Source: Bacillota bacterium
GTDB taxonomy: Bacteria > Bacillota > Clostridia > Lachnospirales > Lachnospiraceae
Length of the DNA stretch: 14,676 bases
Direction of reading: 5' to 3'
NCBI GenBank assembly: GCA_017861355.1
Contig: JAGFXQ010000043.1
Coordinates: 1 to 14,676, forward strand
The notes beneath the pieces were generated by a model that had not been told where the DNA came from, made no database searches, and saw nothing but the letters and a program-made list of their open reading frames with translations. Numbering within the stretch: the stretch's first letter is position 1; the number at the start of each line of letters is the position of its first letter. A program made the translations under genes and the position numbers. Below are positions 7,953-14,485 of this stretch, piece after piece.

Positions 7953-8654
7953 ATGAATAACTTTGTAAAGAAGATATTAGTAGTGGAAGATGAAGAAAAA
8001 ATAGCGGAAGTAGTAAAGTCCTTTCTGGAAAGTAAGGGCTTTACTGTGTTGCATGCGGGAAATGGAAAAAAAGCATTGGAAGTCTTTGAACGGGAAGAGA
8101 TCGGAATGGTGCTTCTGGATCTGATGTTGCCCGAATTATCCGGAGAAGAGGTATGCAAGAGTATTCGAAAGAAATCCAGGGTTCCGATTATCATGTTGAC
8201 CGCCAAATCGGATGAAGCTGATATGCTCGAGGGACTTGGTATCGGGGCAGATGATTACATCATGAAACCCTTTAGTCTAAAAGCACTTCATGCCAGAATG
8301 GAAGCGGTTCTACGAAGATCCGTGGACAATCCATCTTCACTGTTGACCAGAAAGACGTTCCAGGATGGGGCACTGACCATTGATTATGAGAGCTATCGGG
8401 TTCAAAAAGGTGAGAATGAGGTGAAGCTTACTCCGAATGAGTATCGGCTTCTGGCTACACTGAGCAGATACCCAAATAAGGTGTTTACCCGGGATGAATT
8501 GATTGCTTCTGCTTTTGGTGATGAGTTTGAAGGCTTTGATAGAACAATCGACAGCCACATCAAGAACCTTAGACAGAAGATTGAACAAGACCCAAAGAAC
8601 CCATGTTATGTCAAGACAATCCATGGAGTGGGTTATAAGTTTGGGGGTGAATAG
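7953..8654 (+). CDS. OmpR/PhoB-family response regulator
   Basis: 233 residues from the ATG at 7953. A TTG at 7950 in the same frame has better spacing (9 versus 12 bases) from GGAG at 7937-7940, so the start may be one codon earlier. The receiver domain has the acidic pocket VEDEE, phosphoacceptor Asp56 in LLDLMLP, Thr83 in MLTAK and Lys105 in MKPF. A C-terminal winged-helix domain (about 135-232) carries the usual NEYRLL and VGYKFG signatures. It starts six bases after the lipoprotein stop and abuts the kinase, so this is a cognate pair, probably controlling the upstream metal genes (inference from position). Confidence 0.96.
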   Translation: MNNFVKKILVVEDEEKIAEVVKSFLESKGFTVLHAGNGKKALEVFEREEIGMVLLDLMLPELSGEEVCKSIRKKSRVPIIMLTAKSDEADMLEGLGIGADDYIMKPFSLKALHARMEAVLRRSVDNPSSLLTRKTFQDGALTIDYESYRVQKGENEVKLTPNEYRLLATLSRYPNKVFTRDELIASAFGDEFEGFDRTIDSHIKNLRQKIEQDPKNPCYVKTIHGVGYKFGGE

Positions 8655-10046
8655 TTGAGACAGAGTATAAAATCAAGACTTTCCTCGACCATCCTGGTGA
8701 TTGTCCTACTTACAATCGGAATCATCAGCTTTTTATCGAATATCTTAATCAATAAGCAATTTACGAATTATATCAGTAAACAGCAGGAACTTAAGGCACA
8801 GATCATTACTTCCAGTATCAGTCAGCAATATTCGACCTTCACTGACCAATGGAATATGGACTATGTCCATGCAATAGGTATGTTTTCCTTGTATGAGGGT
8901 TATATCATTAAGGTCTATGATAAAGACGGGATGCTCTTATGGGATGCGCAGGCTCACGATATGAAGCTCTGCAATCAGATCATGGATGAGATATCGGAGA
9001 GAATGAGAATTCAGTATCCCCAGTTAAACGGAGACTTCACCTCAGTGTCGCAACCTCTTTCACAAGACGGTAATGTCATCGGTAGTGTAAGCATCAGTTA
9101 TTTTGGCCCGTTCTTTCTGAATGAGAATGAATTCCGGTTTATACATTCGTTAAATATAATATTACTTAGTGTCGGTGTGTTGTCTCTTGTGGTCTCTTTG
9201 CTGGTAGGCCATCTGCTGGCGAAACGAATTAGTCGTCCGATTCTGAATACAGTCGAGGTGACAAAACAGATTGCAGATGGAAAATATGAAGCAAGGCTGG
9301 AGGAGAAAAGTGATACCGACGAGCTGCAGCTGCTGATTACCTCCATCAATCATCTGGCAGAATCCTTAGAGACGATGGAAAAGCTTCGTAAACAGCTGAC
9401 AGAGGATGTAGCTCATGAGCTTCGTACACCGATTACCATACTACAGTCCTATCTTGAGGCTATGACAGAAGGAATCTGGGAACCTTCGGAAGAAAGACTG
9501 CAAAGCTGTTATGACGAAGTGGTACGGATCGGAACACTGGTGAAGGATCTTGAGAGTCTTGCTAAGCTGGAGAAAGACAATCTGCACCTGAACAAGCAGG
9601 AGATTGATCTTAGGACAATCATCGATCAGGTAGTCAGCACCTTTGAGGCAGAAAGCATGAATAAGAAGCTGTTGATAACAGTGCAAGGCGGACATACTTA
9701 TCTCATGGCAGACCTGAGCAGAATAAAACAGGTGGTAGTTAATCTGCTCAGCAATGCGATTAAATATTCGGAGGAGGGCTGTAACATAACCGTGGCACTC
9801 TTCGAGAATAAGGACAATGTGGGTTTTTCTATTCAGGATACCGGAGCAGGAATACCTGCGGATGAGCTTCCCTATATCTTCGAACGGTTTTACCGTGCTG
9901 ATAAATCGCGTAATCGAATGACCGGAGGCTCAGGAATCGGACTTACGATTGTAAAATCCATTCTGCATGCTCACGGAGGCAACATAACAGTTCAGAGCGA
10001 GTTAGGGCAAGGGAGTACCTTTACTGTTACCCTGCCGAAGGCATAA
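8655..10046 (+). CDS. sensor histidine kinase
   Basis: 463 residues, starting with TTG at 8655 directly after the regulator's TAG, with GGGGGTG (8643-8649) as ribosome binding site. Layout: membrane segment about 11-32; extracytoplasmic sensor region about 33-165; second membrane segment about 166-188; HAMP; HisKA with phosphoacceptor His254 in EDVAHELRTP; and an ATPase domain with NLLSNAIKYS (N box), DTGAGIP and GSGIGLTIV. The architecture is the EnvZ/BaeS/CusS type. The sensor region shows no His- or Met-rich copper motif that I can identify, so the signal remains open; metal is inferred from the neighbouring genes. It is the last gene before the terminator at 10070-10101. Confidence 0.96.
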   Translation: MRQSIKSRLSSTILVIVLLTIGIISFLSNILINKQFTNYISKQQELKAQIITSSISQQYSTFTDQWNMDYVHAIGMFSLYEGYIIKVYDKDGMLLWDAQAHDMKLCNQIMDEISERMRIQYPQLNGDFTSVSQPLSQDGNVIGSVSISYFGPFFLNENEFRFIHSLNIILLSVGVLSLVVSLLVGHLLAKRISRPILNTVEVTKQIADGKYEARLEEKSDTDELQLLITSINHLAESLETMEKLRKQLTEDVAHELRTPITILQSYLEAMTEGIWEPSEERLQSCYDEVVRIGTLVKDLESLAKLEKDNLHLNKQEIDLRTIIDQVVSTFEAESMNKKLLITVQGGHTYLMADLSRIKQVVVNLLSNAIKYSEEGCNITVALFENKDNVGFSIQDTGAGIPADELPYIFERFYRADKSRNRMTGGSGIGLTIVKSILHAHGGNITVQSELGQGSTFTVTLPKA

Positions 10047-10069
10047 TACAAATAAATCAGAACAGTGAG

Positions 10070-10101
10070 AAAGGGGTGTTGAAGTCAACCCCCCTTTTTT
10101 T
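10070..10101 (+). terminator. intrinsic terminator ending the metal/two-component operon
   Basis: AAAGGGG plus GTTG (10070-10081, with one mismatch) pairs with CAAC plus CCCCTTT (10086-10097). The loop is short and a T-run follows to 10101. It begins 23 bases after the kinase stop codon. Confidence 0.88.
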
Positions 10102-10329
10102 GTATAGACTTAATTATTTCTTAATCTGAATTTCATGCACGAGGGGAGGAAAGAAATTATAATGAATATGATGCTATAGAAATAACTGGCTTTGATTCAA
10201 AAAGTTGAAGAGGTTATAGCTGCTAAAACGTTATATAGGGTGTAAAGAGACATAGTTTAGACAAATACGAGGACGATCAATAAAATAAATACCATTGTAA
10301 AGTCTTAAAAATATTTCCAAAAATAAATA
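10102..10329. other. intergenic stretch with no recognisable gene
   Basis: AT-rich DNA between the kinase terminator and the PadR promoter. Short start codons occur (for example after GGGGAGG near 10143) but give peptides of a few residues. I see no RNA fold, repeat or gene remnant that I can support. Confidence 0.5.
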
Positions 10330-10358
10330 TTGACATATAATATTATATGATGTATAGT
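10330..10358 (+). promoter_or_regulatory. near-consensus sigma-A promoter of the padR operon
   Basis: A perfect TTGACA (10330-10335), a 17-base spacer and TATAGT (10353-10358, one mismatch from consensus). The spacer holds the palindrome ATATAATATTATAT (10335-10348), a possible operator. Transcription would start near 10365, giving an 82-base leader. PadR proteins commonly repress their own operons by binding palindromes that overlap such promoters; autoregulation here is inferred. Confidence 0.8.
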
Positions 10359-10410
10359 ATTATCAATTCAACAATAACAATAAATATATAGTATTATCAA
10401 TTCAACAATA
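10353..10410 (+). repeat. two direct copies of a 24-nt repeat overlapping the padR promoter
   Basis: Identical 24-base units at 10353-10376 and 10387-10410, separated by 10 bases (34-base period). Each starts with TATAGTATTATC. The first copy begins exactly at the -10 box and covers the start site; the second lies in the leader. In the second copy TATAGTATT (10387-10395) can also pair, with one wobble, with AATATTATA (10407-10415). This could be a duplicated operator or a simple tandem duplication. Confidence 0.9.
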
Positions 10411-10446
10411 TTATATTTTTGGAAAACTCAGAAAGGAGTTGAGACT

Positions 10447-10764
10447 ATGGTATTTAATACCGGTTCAGCGCTTCTCGATGCGATTGTTCTAGCCGCCATT
10501 TCACAGGAACCGGAAGGAACCTATGGCTACAAGATTACACAGGATGTAAGACAGGCGGTTGAAGTATCGGAATCAACCTTGTACCCGGTGCTAAGAAGGC
10601 TTCAGAAGGATGATTGCTTAGCAGTGTATGATTTGGAATTCGCAGGAAGAAATCGTAGATATTACAAAATCACTGACAAAGGTATGGCGCAACTTAAGTT
10701 ATATAAAGACGAGTGGGAGTCTTATTATAAGAAAATAAATTTTATATTTGAAGGAGTGAAATAG
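10447..10764 (+). CDS. PadR-family transcriptional regulator
   Basis: 105 residues, the short PadR form: one winged-helix DNA-binding domain plus a short C-terminal helix for dimerisation. Recognisable features are YGYKITQDVR, then SESTLYPVLRRLQKDD in the recognition-helix region, and the wing segment GRNRRYYKITDKG. AAAGGAG at 10432-10438 sets the start. The stop codon is followed directly by the DUF1700 gene. PadR proteins usually repress linked genes and are released by ligand binding or stress; the ligand cannot be told from the sequence. Confidence 0.95.
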   Translation: MVFNTGSALLDAIVLAAISQEPEGTYGYKITQDVRQAVEVSESTLYPVLRRLQKDDCLAVYDLEFAGRNRRYYKITDKGMAQLKLYKDEWESYYKKINFIFEGVK

Positions 10765-11526
10765 ATGACAAAGCTAGAATTCATGAACGAACTCGAAAGC
10801 TTATTGTTGGATATCCCTTTGGAAGAGAGAGAAGAGGCACTCAGATATTATAGCGGTTATTTCGAAGATGCAGGGGAAGATCATGAGCAGGAGATCATAA
10901 CGGAATTAGCCTCACCGAAGCAAGTGGCAGATATCATTAAGGCCGATCTTACTTCGAATACATCAGAAGGCAATAGCCGGGGATATTACACAGAGAATGG
11001 TTATAAGGACACAATGTCAAGAGACAATCAAATGGAAGTGGTAGAAGCAGCGAAAACACGCGAAGAGAATTCGAATGCAAATAACTCTAAGACTTACAAT
11101 CAGAGCTACCAAAATGCCGGAAAGAATTCGGATCAAAATGCAACACATAATCGTAACTCTAATACAGGCGTAGTAATACTAATCCTGATCTTAGCATTTA
11201 CGGTAGGACTTCCTTTTACATTATCCATTATTGGAATTGCAATTGGTTTAGTTGCAATGATCATTGGTTTGATCTTCGGCTTCGGTGCAGCAGGTATCGC
11301 GTTGATCTGCGCAGGTATTGCTTTATTTATCGCCGGCTTGGTACAGATGAGTGCACCTCTGATCGGAATGGCATTTGTCGGCGCAGGATTATTAGTATTT
11401 GGTATCGGAATGCTTCTCACTATGGCGTGTGCAGCACTCTGTAGGATTGTATTACCGGCAATGATCAAAGGTTTTGTAAATCTTTGCAGATTGCCTTTTA
11501 AGAATAGGAGTGTGATGGCAGCATGA
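10765..11526 (+). CDS. DUF1700 (HAAS domain) membrane protein
   Basis: 253 residues. The N terminus (about 1-62) is the HAAS/DUF1700 helical domain, with MNELESLL, the acidic YYSGYFEDAGEDH segment and the ASPKQVADII stretch typical of the family. A polar Asn/Ser-rich linker (about 63-133) follows, then three or four hydrophobic helices (about 135-225) rich in Gly, Ala and Ile, and a basic tail. The family occurs beside PadR regulators in Firmicutes and is thought to act at the membrane; its molecular function is unknown. AAGGAGTG at 10751-10758 serves as ribosome binding site. The gene overlaps the next one by four bases (ATGA). Confidence 0.9.
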   Translation: MTKLEFMNELESLLLDIPLEEREEALRYYSGYFEDAGEDHEQEIITELASPKQVADIIKADLTSNTSEGNSRGYYTENGYKDTMSRDNQMEVVEAAKTREENSNANNSKTYNQSYQNAGKNSDQNATHNRNSNTGVVILILILAFTVGLPFTLSIIGIAIGLVAMIIGLIFGFGAAGIALICAGIALFIAGLVQMSAPLIGMAFVGAGLLVFGIGMLLTMACAALCRIVLPAMIKGFVNLCRLPFKNRSVMAA

Positions 11527-12371
11527 AGACTTTCGTAAAAGTGTGGTTAGGAATTGCACTCGTTGCAATCGGTATCGGAGCAGCACTCTGCATTATCGCA
11601 GTCGCTTCCGGAGCTTCGCTTAAGGATATTCCTACAGCTTCTTATGCGGAGAGCTATAGCGAAGTTAAGAACCTTGATATGGAGATAGAATACGGTGAGG
11701 TGAAGATTGTAGAAGGCGATACATTCTCGATTGATGCAGTCAGATTGCCGGAGAGTGGATTTGAATCCTATGTAAGTGAAGACGGTACCTGGATCATTCG
11801 CCAAGAGGGTGATAATGATTATGAATTTTGGGGAATGCATTTCTCTATGGGTAATATTTTCAATTGGAATGGTGACCTTACTCCAAGAATTACAATAACG
11901 ATACCAAAGGATTATGTAGCGGATCGTATCTCCATGGTTGTGAAAGCCGGCGATGTAAATGCAGATGTAATCCGTGCTACAGAGGGTAAATTCGAGGTGG
12001 CAGCCGGTCGTTTGGTTGCACAACAGCTGGATATTACAGAGAAATCGGACTATACCATCGGCGCCGGTCAGATGATATTAAATAATGTAAATGTAAAAGA
12101 TATATCAGTAGATTGTGGTGTCGGTGATGTTACAATCAATGGTAGTGTAACCGGTGAAAGTGACGTGACTTGTAATGTCGGAAGTGTTCAGATGGAATTG
12201 GACGGTGAAGAAGACGAATATTCCTATGACATCAGTTCCAGTATAGGAAATGTGAATATAGACAATAATAGTTATCATAATATCACGAATCGGGTTATTA
12301 ATAATGAAAGTGCTGAAAATAATTTATTATTAAATTGTGAAATTGGAAATATTTCTGTTGATTTTAACTAA
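11523..12371 (+). CDS. DUF4097-family beta-repeat protein, membrane-anchored
   Basis: 282 residues. A single N-terminal hydrophobic segment (about 7-29) is followed by an extracytoplasmic domain of repeated short strands, each turning on Gly and ending in hydrophobic pairs: GEVKI, GDVNA, GRLVA, GQMIL, GDVTI, GSVQM, GNVNI, GNISV. This is the DUF4097 putative-adhesin or LiaG-like beta-helix pattern. The start codon overlaps the DUF1700 stop (ATGA), indicating translational coupling; AGGAG lies at 11506-11510. With PadR, DUF1700 and PspC it forms a common Firmicutes envelope cluster. Its binding partner is unknown. Confidence 0.9.
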   Translation: MKTFVKVWLGIALVAIGIGAALCIIAVASGASLKDIPTASYAESYSEVKNLDMEIEYGEVKIVEGDTFSIDAVRLPESGFESYVSEDGTWIIRQEGDNDYEFWGMHFSMGNIFNWNGDLTPRITITIPKDYVADRISMVVKAGDVNADVIRATEGKFEVAAGRLVAQQLDITEKSDYTIGAGQMILNNVNVKDISVDCGVGDVTINGSVTGESDVTCNVGSVQMELDGEEDEYSYDISSSIGNVNIDNNSYHNITNRVINNESAENNLLLNCEIGNISVDFN

Positions 12372-12385
12372 AAAAAAGGTATGAT
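12358..12385 (+). promoter_or_regulatory. candidate internal promoter for the PspC gene
   Basis: TTGATT (12358-12363), a 16-base spacer and TATGAT (12380-12385) lie across the end of the DUF4097 gene. Transcription would start near 12392, just ahead of the AAGGAGG at 12396-12402, so the resulting mRNA would be almost leaderless. This could allow PspC expression apart from PadR control. Sequence match only. Confidence 0.45.
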
Positions 12386-12409
12386 AAAATTATAGAAGGA
12401 GGTTATATT

Positions 12410-12598
12410 ATGGAACAGAAAAGATTATATCGTTCGAACACAAATAAAATGATTTGTGGTGTATGCGGAGGACTTGCAGAGTATATTAATATTGATCCTA
12501 CTGTTGTAAGATTATTATGGGTAGTATTTTCTTTTGCAGCTGGATTTGGTATTCTGGCTTATATTATTGCAGCAATCATCATGCCGATTAAGGCATAA
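12410..12598 (+). CDS. PspC domain protein
   Basis: 62 residues, essentially only the PspC domain: KRLYRSNTNKMICGVCGGLA, then EYINIDPTVVRLLWVV and a hydrophobic helix ending in IIAAIIMP. PspC proteins are small inner-membrane factors of phage-shock or envelope-stress responses; in Gram-positives they often accompany PadR, DUF1700 and DUF4097 genes, as here. A strong AAGGAGG at 12396-12402 sets the start. It is the last gene of the cluster, followed by a terminator. Confidence 0.95.
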   Translation: MEQKRLYRSNTNKMICGVCGGLAEYINIDPTVVRLLWVVFSFAAGFGILAYIIAAIIMPIKA

Positions 12599-12636
12599 GG
12601 AAAGCATCGTCTTTCAATTTGAATAAGAATTAGAAA

Positions 12637-12682
12637 AGGTTACTTAGAGAAGCGGATGCTTCTCCAAGTAACCTGATTTTTT
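12637..12682 (+). terminator. strong intrinsic terminator after the PspC gene
   Basis: AGGTTACTT and GAGAAGC (12637-12653) pair with GCTTCTC and AAGTAACCT (12658-12674), with a single A/C mismatch and a GGAT loop. A T-rich tract (12677-12682) follows. Confidence 0.93.
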
Positions 12683-12696
12683 ATTTCATAGTATTA

Positions 12697-12809
12697 AAAG
12701 TGTCAAAAGGTGCTGCGTACACTTCCTAATACAATATATTGATATGCAAGCAAGCTTGCAATAGCAATATATTGTATCAGGAAAGCACCGAAGGTGCTTT
12801 TGACACTTT
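12697..12809. repeat. 113-nt composite inverted repeat between convergent genes
   Basis: Nested arms fold the segment on itself. The outer arm (12697-12709) pairs perfectly with 12797-12809. GTGCT (12710-12714) pairs with AGCAC (12784-12788). The inner arm (12723-12741) pairs with 12765-12783 with one mismatch in 19. The tip has TGCAAG/CTTGCA. The two sides differ: the left has an unpaired GCGTACAC (12715-12722) and the right an extra CGAAGGTG (12789-12796) that makes its own small AGCACC/GGTGCT hairpin. No coding potential. It may be a mobile palindromic element (MITE or REP-like) or a bidirectional termination structure; copy number in the genome is needed to decide. Confidence 0.85.
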
Positions 12810-12833
12810 GTCTACACAAGCGCAAACACTGAG

Positions 12834-12865
12834 GTGTGAATTTTATGCTCTTTGAAAATTCACAC
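12834..12865. repeat. hairpin overlapping the stop codon of the CheY-like gene
   Basis: GTGTGAATTTT (12834-12844) pairs perfectly with AAAATTCACAC (12855-12865) across a 10-base loop. The right arm contains the last codons and TGA stop of the minus-strand gene. There is no T-run after it on the minus strand, so it is not a standard terminator, but it would form at the 3' end of that mRNA and may stabilise it. Confidence 0.7.
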
Positions 12866-13219
12866 TAGGACTTTATTAATAATTTCGATAATCTGAATAG
12901 CTTCATAGGGTTTTGCAAGGAATTCTGAAGCCCCGTATTTGATAGCATCTACCATCTTGGTTTTCTGACCGGCAGCAGTTACCATAATTACTTTGGCTTT
13001 TCTGTCATATTCGCGTATCTTCTGTAAGGATTCCAGTCCATCCATCAACGGCATTGTTATATCCATTGTGGTAAGATCTGGTTGTACCTCCTTGAACTTA
13101 TTTAGACCGTCTTCCCCATTGACTGCCTCAGCAATTATCTCATGTCCATTTTGCTCTAAGATTGATCTTAGAATTTTTCTTGATGTTTTCGAATCATCAA
13201 CAATAAGAATCTTTGCCAT
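12860..13219 (-). CDS. stand-alone CheY-like response regulator
   Basis: 119 residues, a single receiver domain with no output domain. Acidic residues Asp8 and Asp9 in LIVDDS, phosphoacceptor Asp53 in TTMDITMP, Thr81 in MVTAA and Lys103 in LAKPY are all present. GGAGGG lies 8 bases before the ATG and overlaps the stop codon of the upstream CheX-like gene, 13 bases away, so the two are co-transcribed and probably translationally coupled. It resembles the CheY class that signals to motility or other outputs by protein contact. No histidine kinase or flagellar gene is visible nearby, so its kinase must lie elsewhere. Confidence 0.95.
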   Translation of the reverse strand: MAKILIVDDSKTSRKILRSILEQNGHEIIAEAVNGEDGLNKFKEVQPDLTTMDITMPLMDGLESLQKIREYDRKAKVIMVTAAGQKTKMVDAIKYGASEFLAKPYEAIQIIEIINKVLV

Positions 13220-13232
13220 ACCAGCTACCCTC

Positions 13233-14120
13233 CTAATTAATACCTACCTCTACGTTAACAGCAACTACAATATCTGCCTGTTCCCCATTGATAATTATAG
13301 GAACGATATAAATATCACCCGCAGACACAAGCCTCTGGTTTGTGTAATACTCCGGGGGAGTCATATCGATCTGTATGTCTTCGTGACTAAGCTTGGATGC
13401 AAATAAACCATTGGTGCAATTGATAAACTCACATATGGAATCAAAGGCATCTTCATCCAGTATCGTAAAGTGTTCCTTTGCGAAAGGACTGGCAATCTCA
13501 AGTAAAGCCTTATCTTTTCCGGCAATGCCCACAAAGATTTTATGGTCACCAATCATCTGTTGGGAGGCAAGCCCATCAAAAGAGTAGTCATTGACCGTAA
13601 ACGCTTTCTGAAGTAAAACTTCACTATTTATAAATCGAATTACATTACGGATGGCAAGGCTGATGCATTCATTGGTAAAAGGAGTATCTGCATTGACAAA
13701 AACCGGAATGATACGATCGATATCACCTGATTTTAAGGCTTCGATCTCTGCATTAGAAAATTTGTTATCCTTCTTATATTCTTCGAGATAAGTTTCAATC
13801 TCATCGATGGATAGGATATTTTGTTCGGTGAAGAGCTGTACAAATCGTAAATAAGAATTTCCCTGCTGGTTCAGAAGGTAGGTTACCTCTTCTTGAAGAA
13901 GATATCCCTTTTCAATGGCGATGTCACCGAAGCGACGATCCATTTTCTTCTGAATCTCATTGATTTCTTCTGACTGCTTTGCTGTCAGTAATTTCTCTGA
14001 TACGGCGATAAACCCTAATTTCGCCCTGATTTTGTGATGCTGTTGCATTAAGTCGTTAAATTGTGATTGAGATATCTTATTCTTATCTACCAAGTAATGA
14101 CCAAAATAAAGCCCGAACAT
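13233..14120 (-). CDS. CheX-like chemotaxis phosphatase with N-terminal helical extension
   Basis: 295 residues from the ATG at 14120, supported by AAAGGGG (14128-14134) seven bases upstream; an in-frame start eight codons earlier has no such site. The C-terminal part (about 138-292) matches the CheX/CheC phosphatase family: Asp227, Glu231 and Asn234 form the D-x3-E-x2-N signature, and Pro255-Pro256 lie about 21 residues later, close to the family's spaced proline. CheX dephosphorylates CheY-P, and the next gene is a CheY-like receiver. The N-terminal half (about 1-120) is helical and repeats a GxYLVxKxxIs / GDIAIEKGYLLQEEV pattern resembling the N-terminal domain of type II secretion/pilus ATPases (GspE/MshE-N), which in other proteins can bind nucleotides. 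That part of the call is tentative. Confidence 0.82.
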   Translation of the reverse strand: MFGLYFGHYLVDKNKISQSQFNDLMQQHHKIRAKLGFIAVSEKLLTAKQSEEINEIQKKMDRRFGDIAIEKGYLLQEEVTYLLNQQGNSYLRFVQLFTEQNILSIDEIETYLEEYKKDNKFSNAEIEALKSGDIDRIIPVFVNADTPFTNECISLAIRNVIRFINSEVLLQKAFTVNDYSFDGLASQQMIGDHKIFVGIAGKDKALLEIASPFAKEHFTILDEDAFDSICEFINCTNGLFASKLSHEDIQIDMTPPEYYTNQRLVSAGDIYIVPIIINGEQADIVVAVNVEVGIN

Positions 14121-14184
14121 GATATTTCCCCTTTCATAATCCAAAGTAAGCTTCGAGCACTCATATGTAGAGAAAATCCGTCAC

Positions 14185-14254
14185 ATGTAACCCCATTACA
14201 TTTTATACAGAATTCCCATATAAGAATGTGTTCCTTATTAATATACAACACATT
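14185..14254. promoter_or_regulatory. two short inverted repeats upstream of the CheX-like gene
   Basis: ATGTAA/TTACAT (14185-14190 with 14196-14201) and AATGTGTT/AACACATT (14225-14232 with 14247-14254) are perfect dyads in the divergent intergenic region. They could be regulator binding sites. I found no convincing -35/-10 pair for either flanking gene among them. Confidence 0.4.
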
Positions 14255-14269
14255 TGATAAAAAAAACAG

Positions 14270-14297
14270 TATAAAATACATAATTATGTATTTTATA
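14270..14297. repeat. perfect 28-bp AT palindrome
   Basis: The left half TATAAAATACATAA (14270-14283) is the exact reverse complement of 14284-14297, with no loop. On the minus strand it is followed by CTG and eight T residues, so it could form a weak AT-stem terminator ahead of the CheX-like gene; alternatively it is a dimeric operator. The rest of the gap to argS (14298-14485) is AT-rich and holds no gene or T-box that I can see; TATGAT at 14425-14430 is a possible -10 without a clear -35. Confidence 0.85.
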
Positions 14298-14485
14298 GAT
14301 AAGAAAAAAGAAAAATGGTAAGAATCCATATACTCTTGAGATTTTCGAAAAAACCGAAGATAGTCTTATAGAATGGAATAAATGAGTAATTTTTTAATCT
14401 AACATGATGACAATCGGGAATAACTATGATAAAGTAATAAAGAAAAATCCTTATTATGTTGTGAGAAGGAAAGGCGTGTATAATT

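Noticed and set aside
10353..10410. CRISPR array
   Set aside because: Only two repeat copies with a 10-base spacer, lying in a promoter; no cas genes.
12784..12798. AGCACC-GAA-GGTGCT as a stand-alone terminator
   Set aside because: It has only a short T-run on either strand and is better explained as part of the larger inverted repeat, though it may help end minus-strand transcripts.
14067..14329. Short overlapping open frames on both strands near the CheX-like start
   Set aside because: They cross the AT palindrome, lack ribosome binding sites and have no family-like sequence.
14298..14485. T-box riboswitch upstream of argS
   Set aside because: The conserved T-box sequence (AGGGTGGNACCGCG) and a following terminator are absent.
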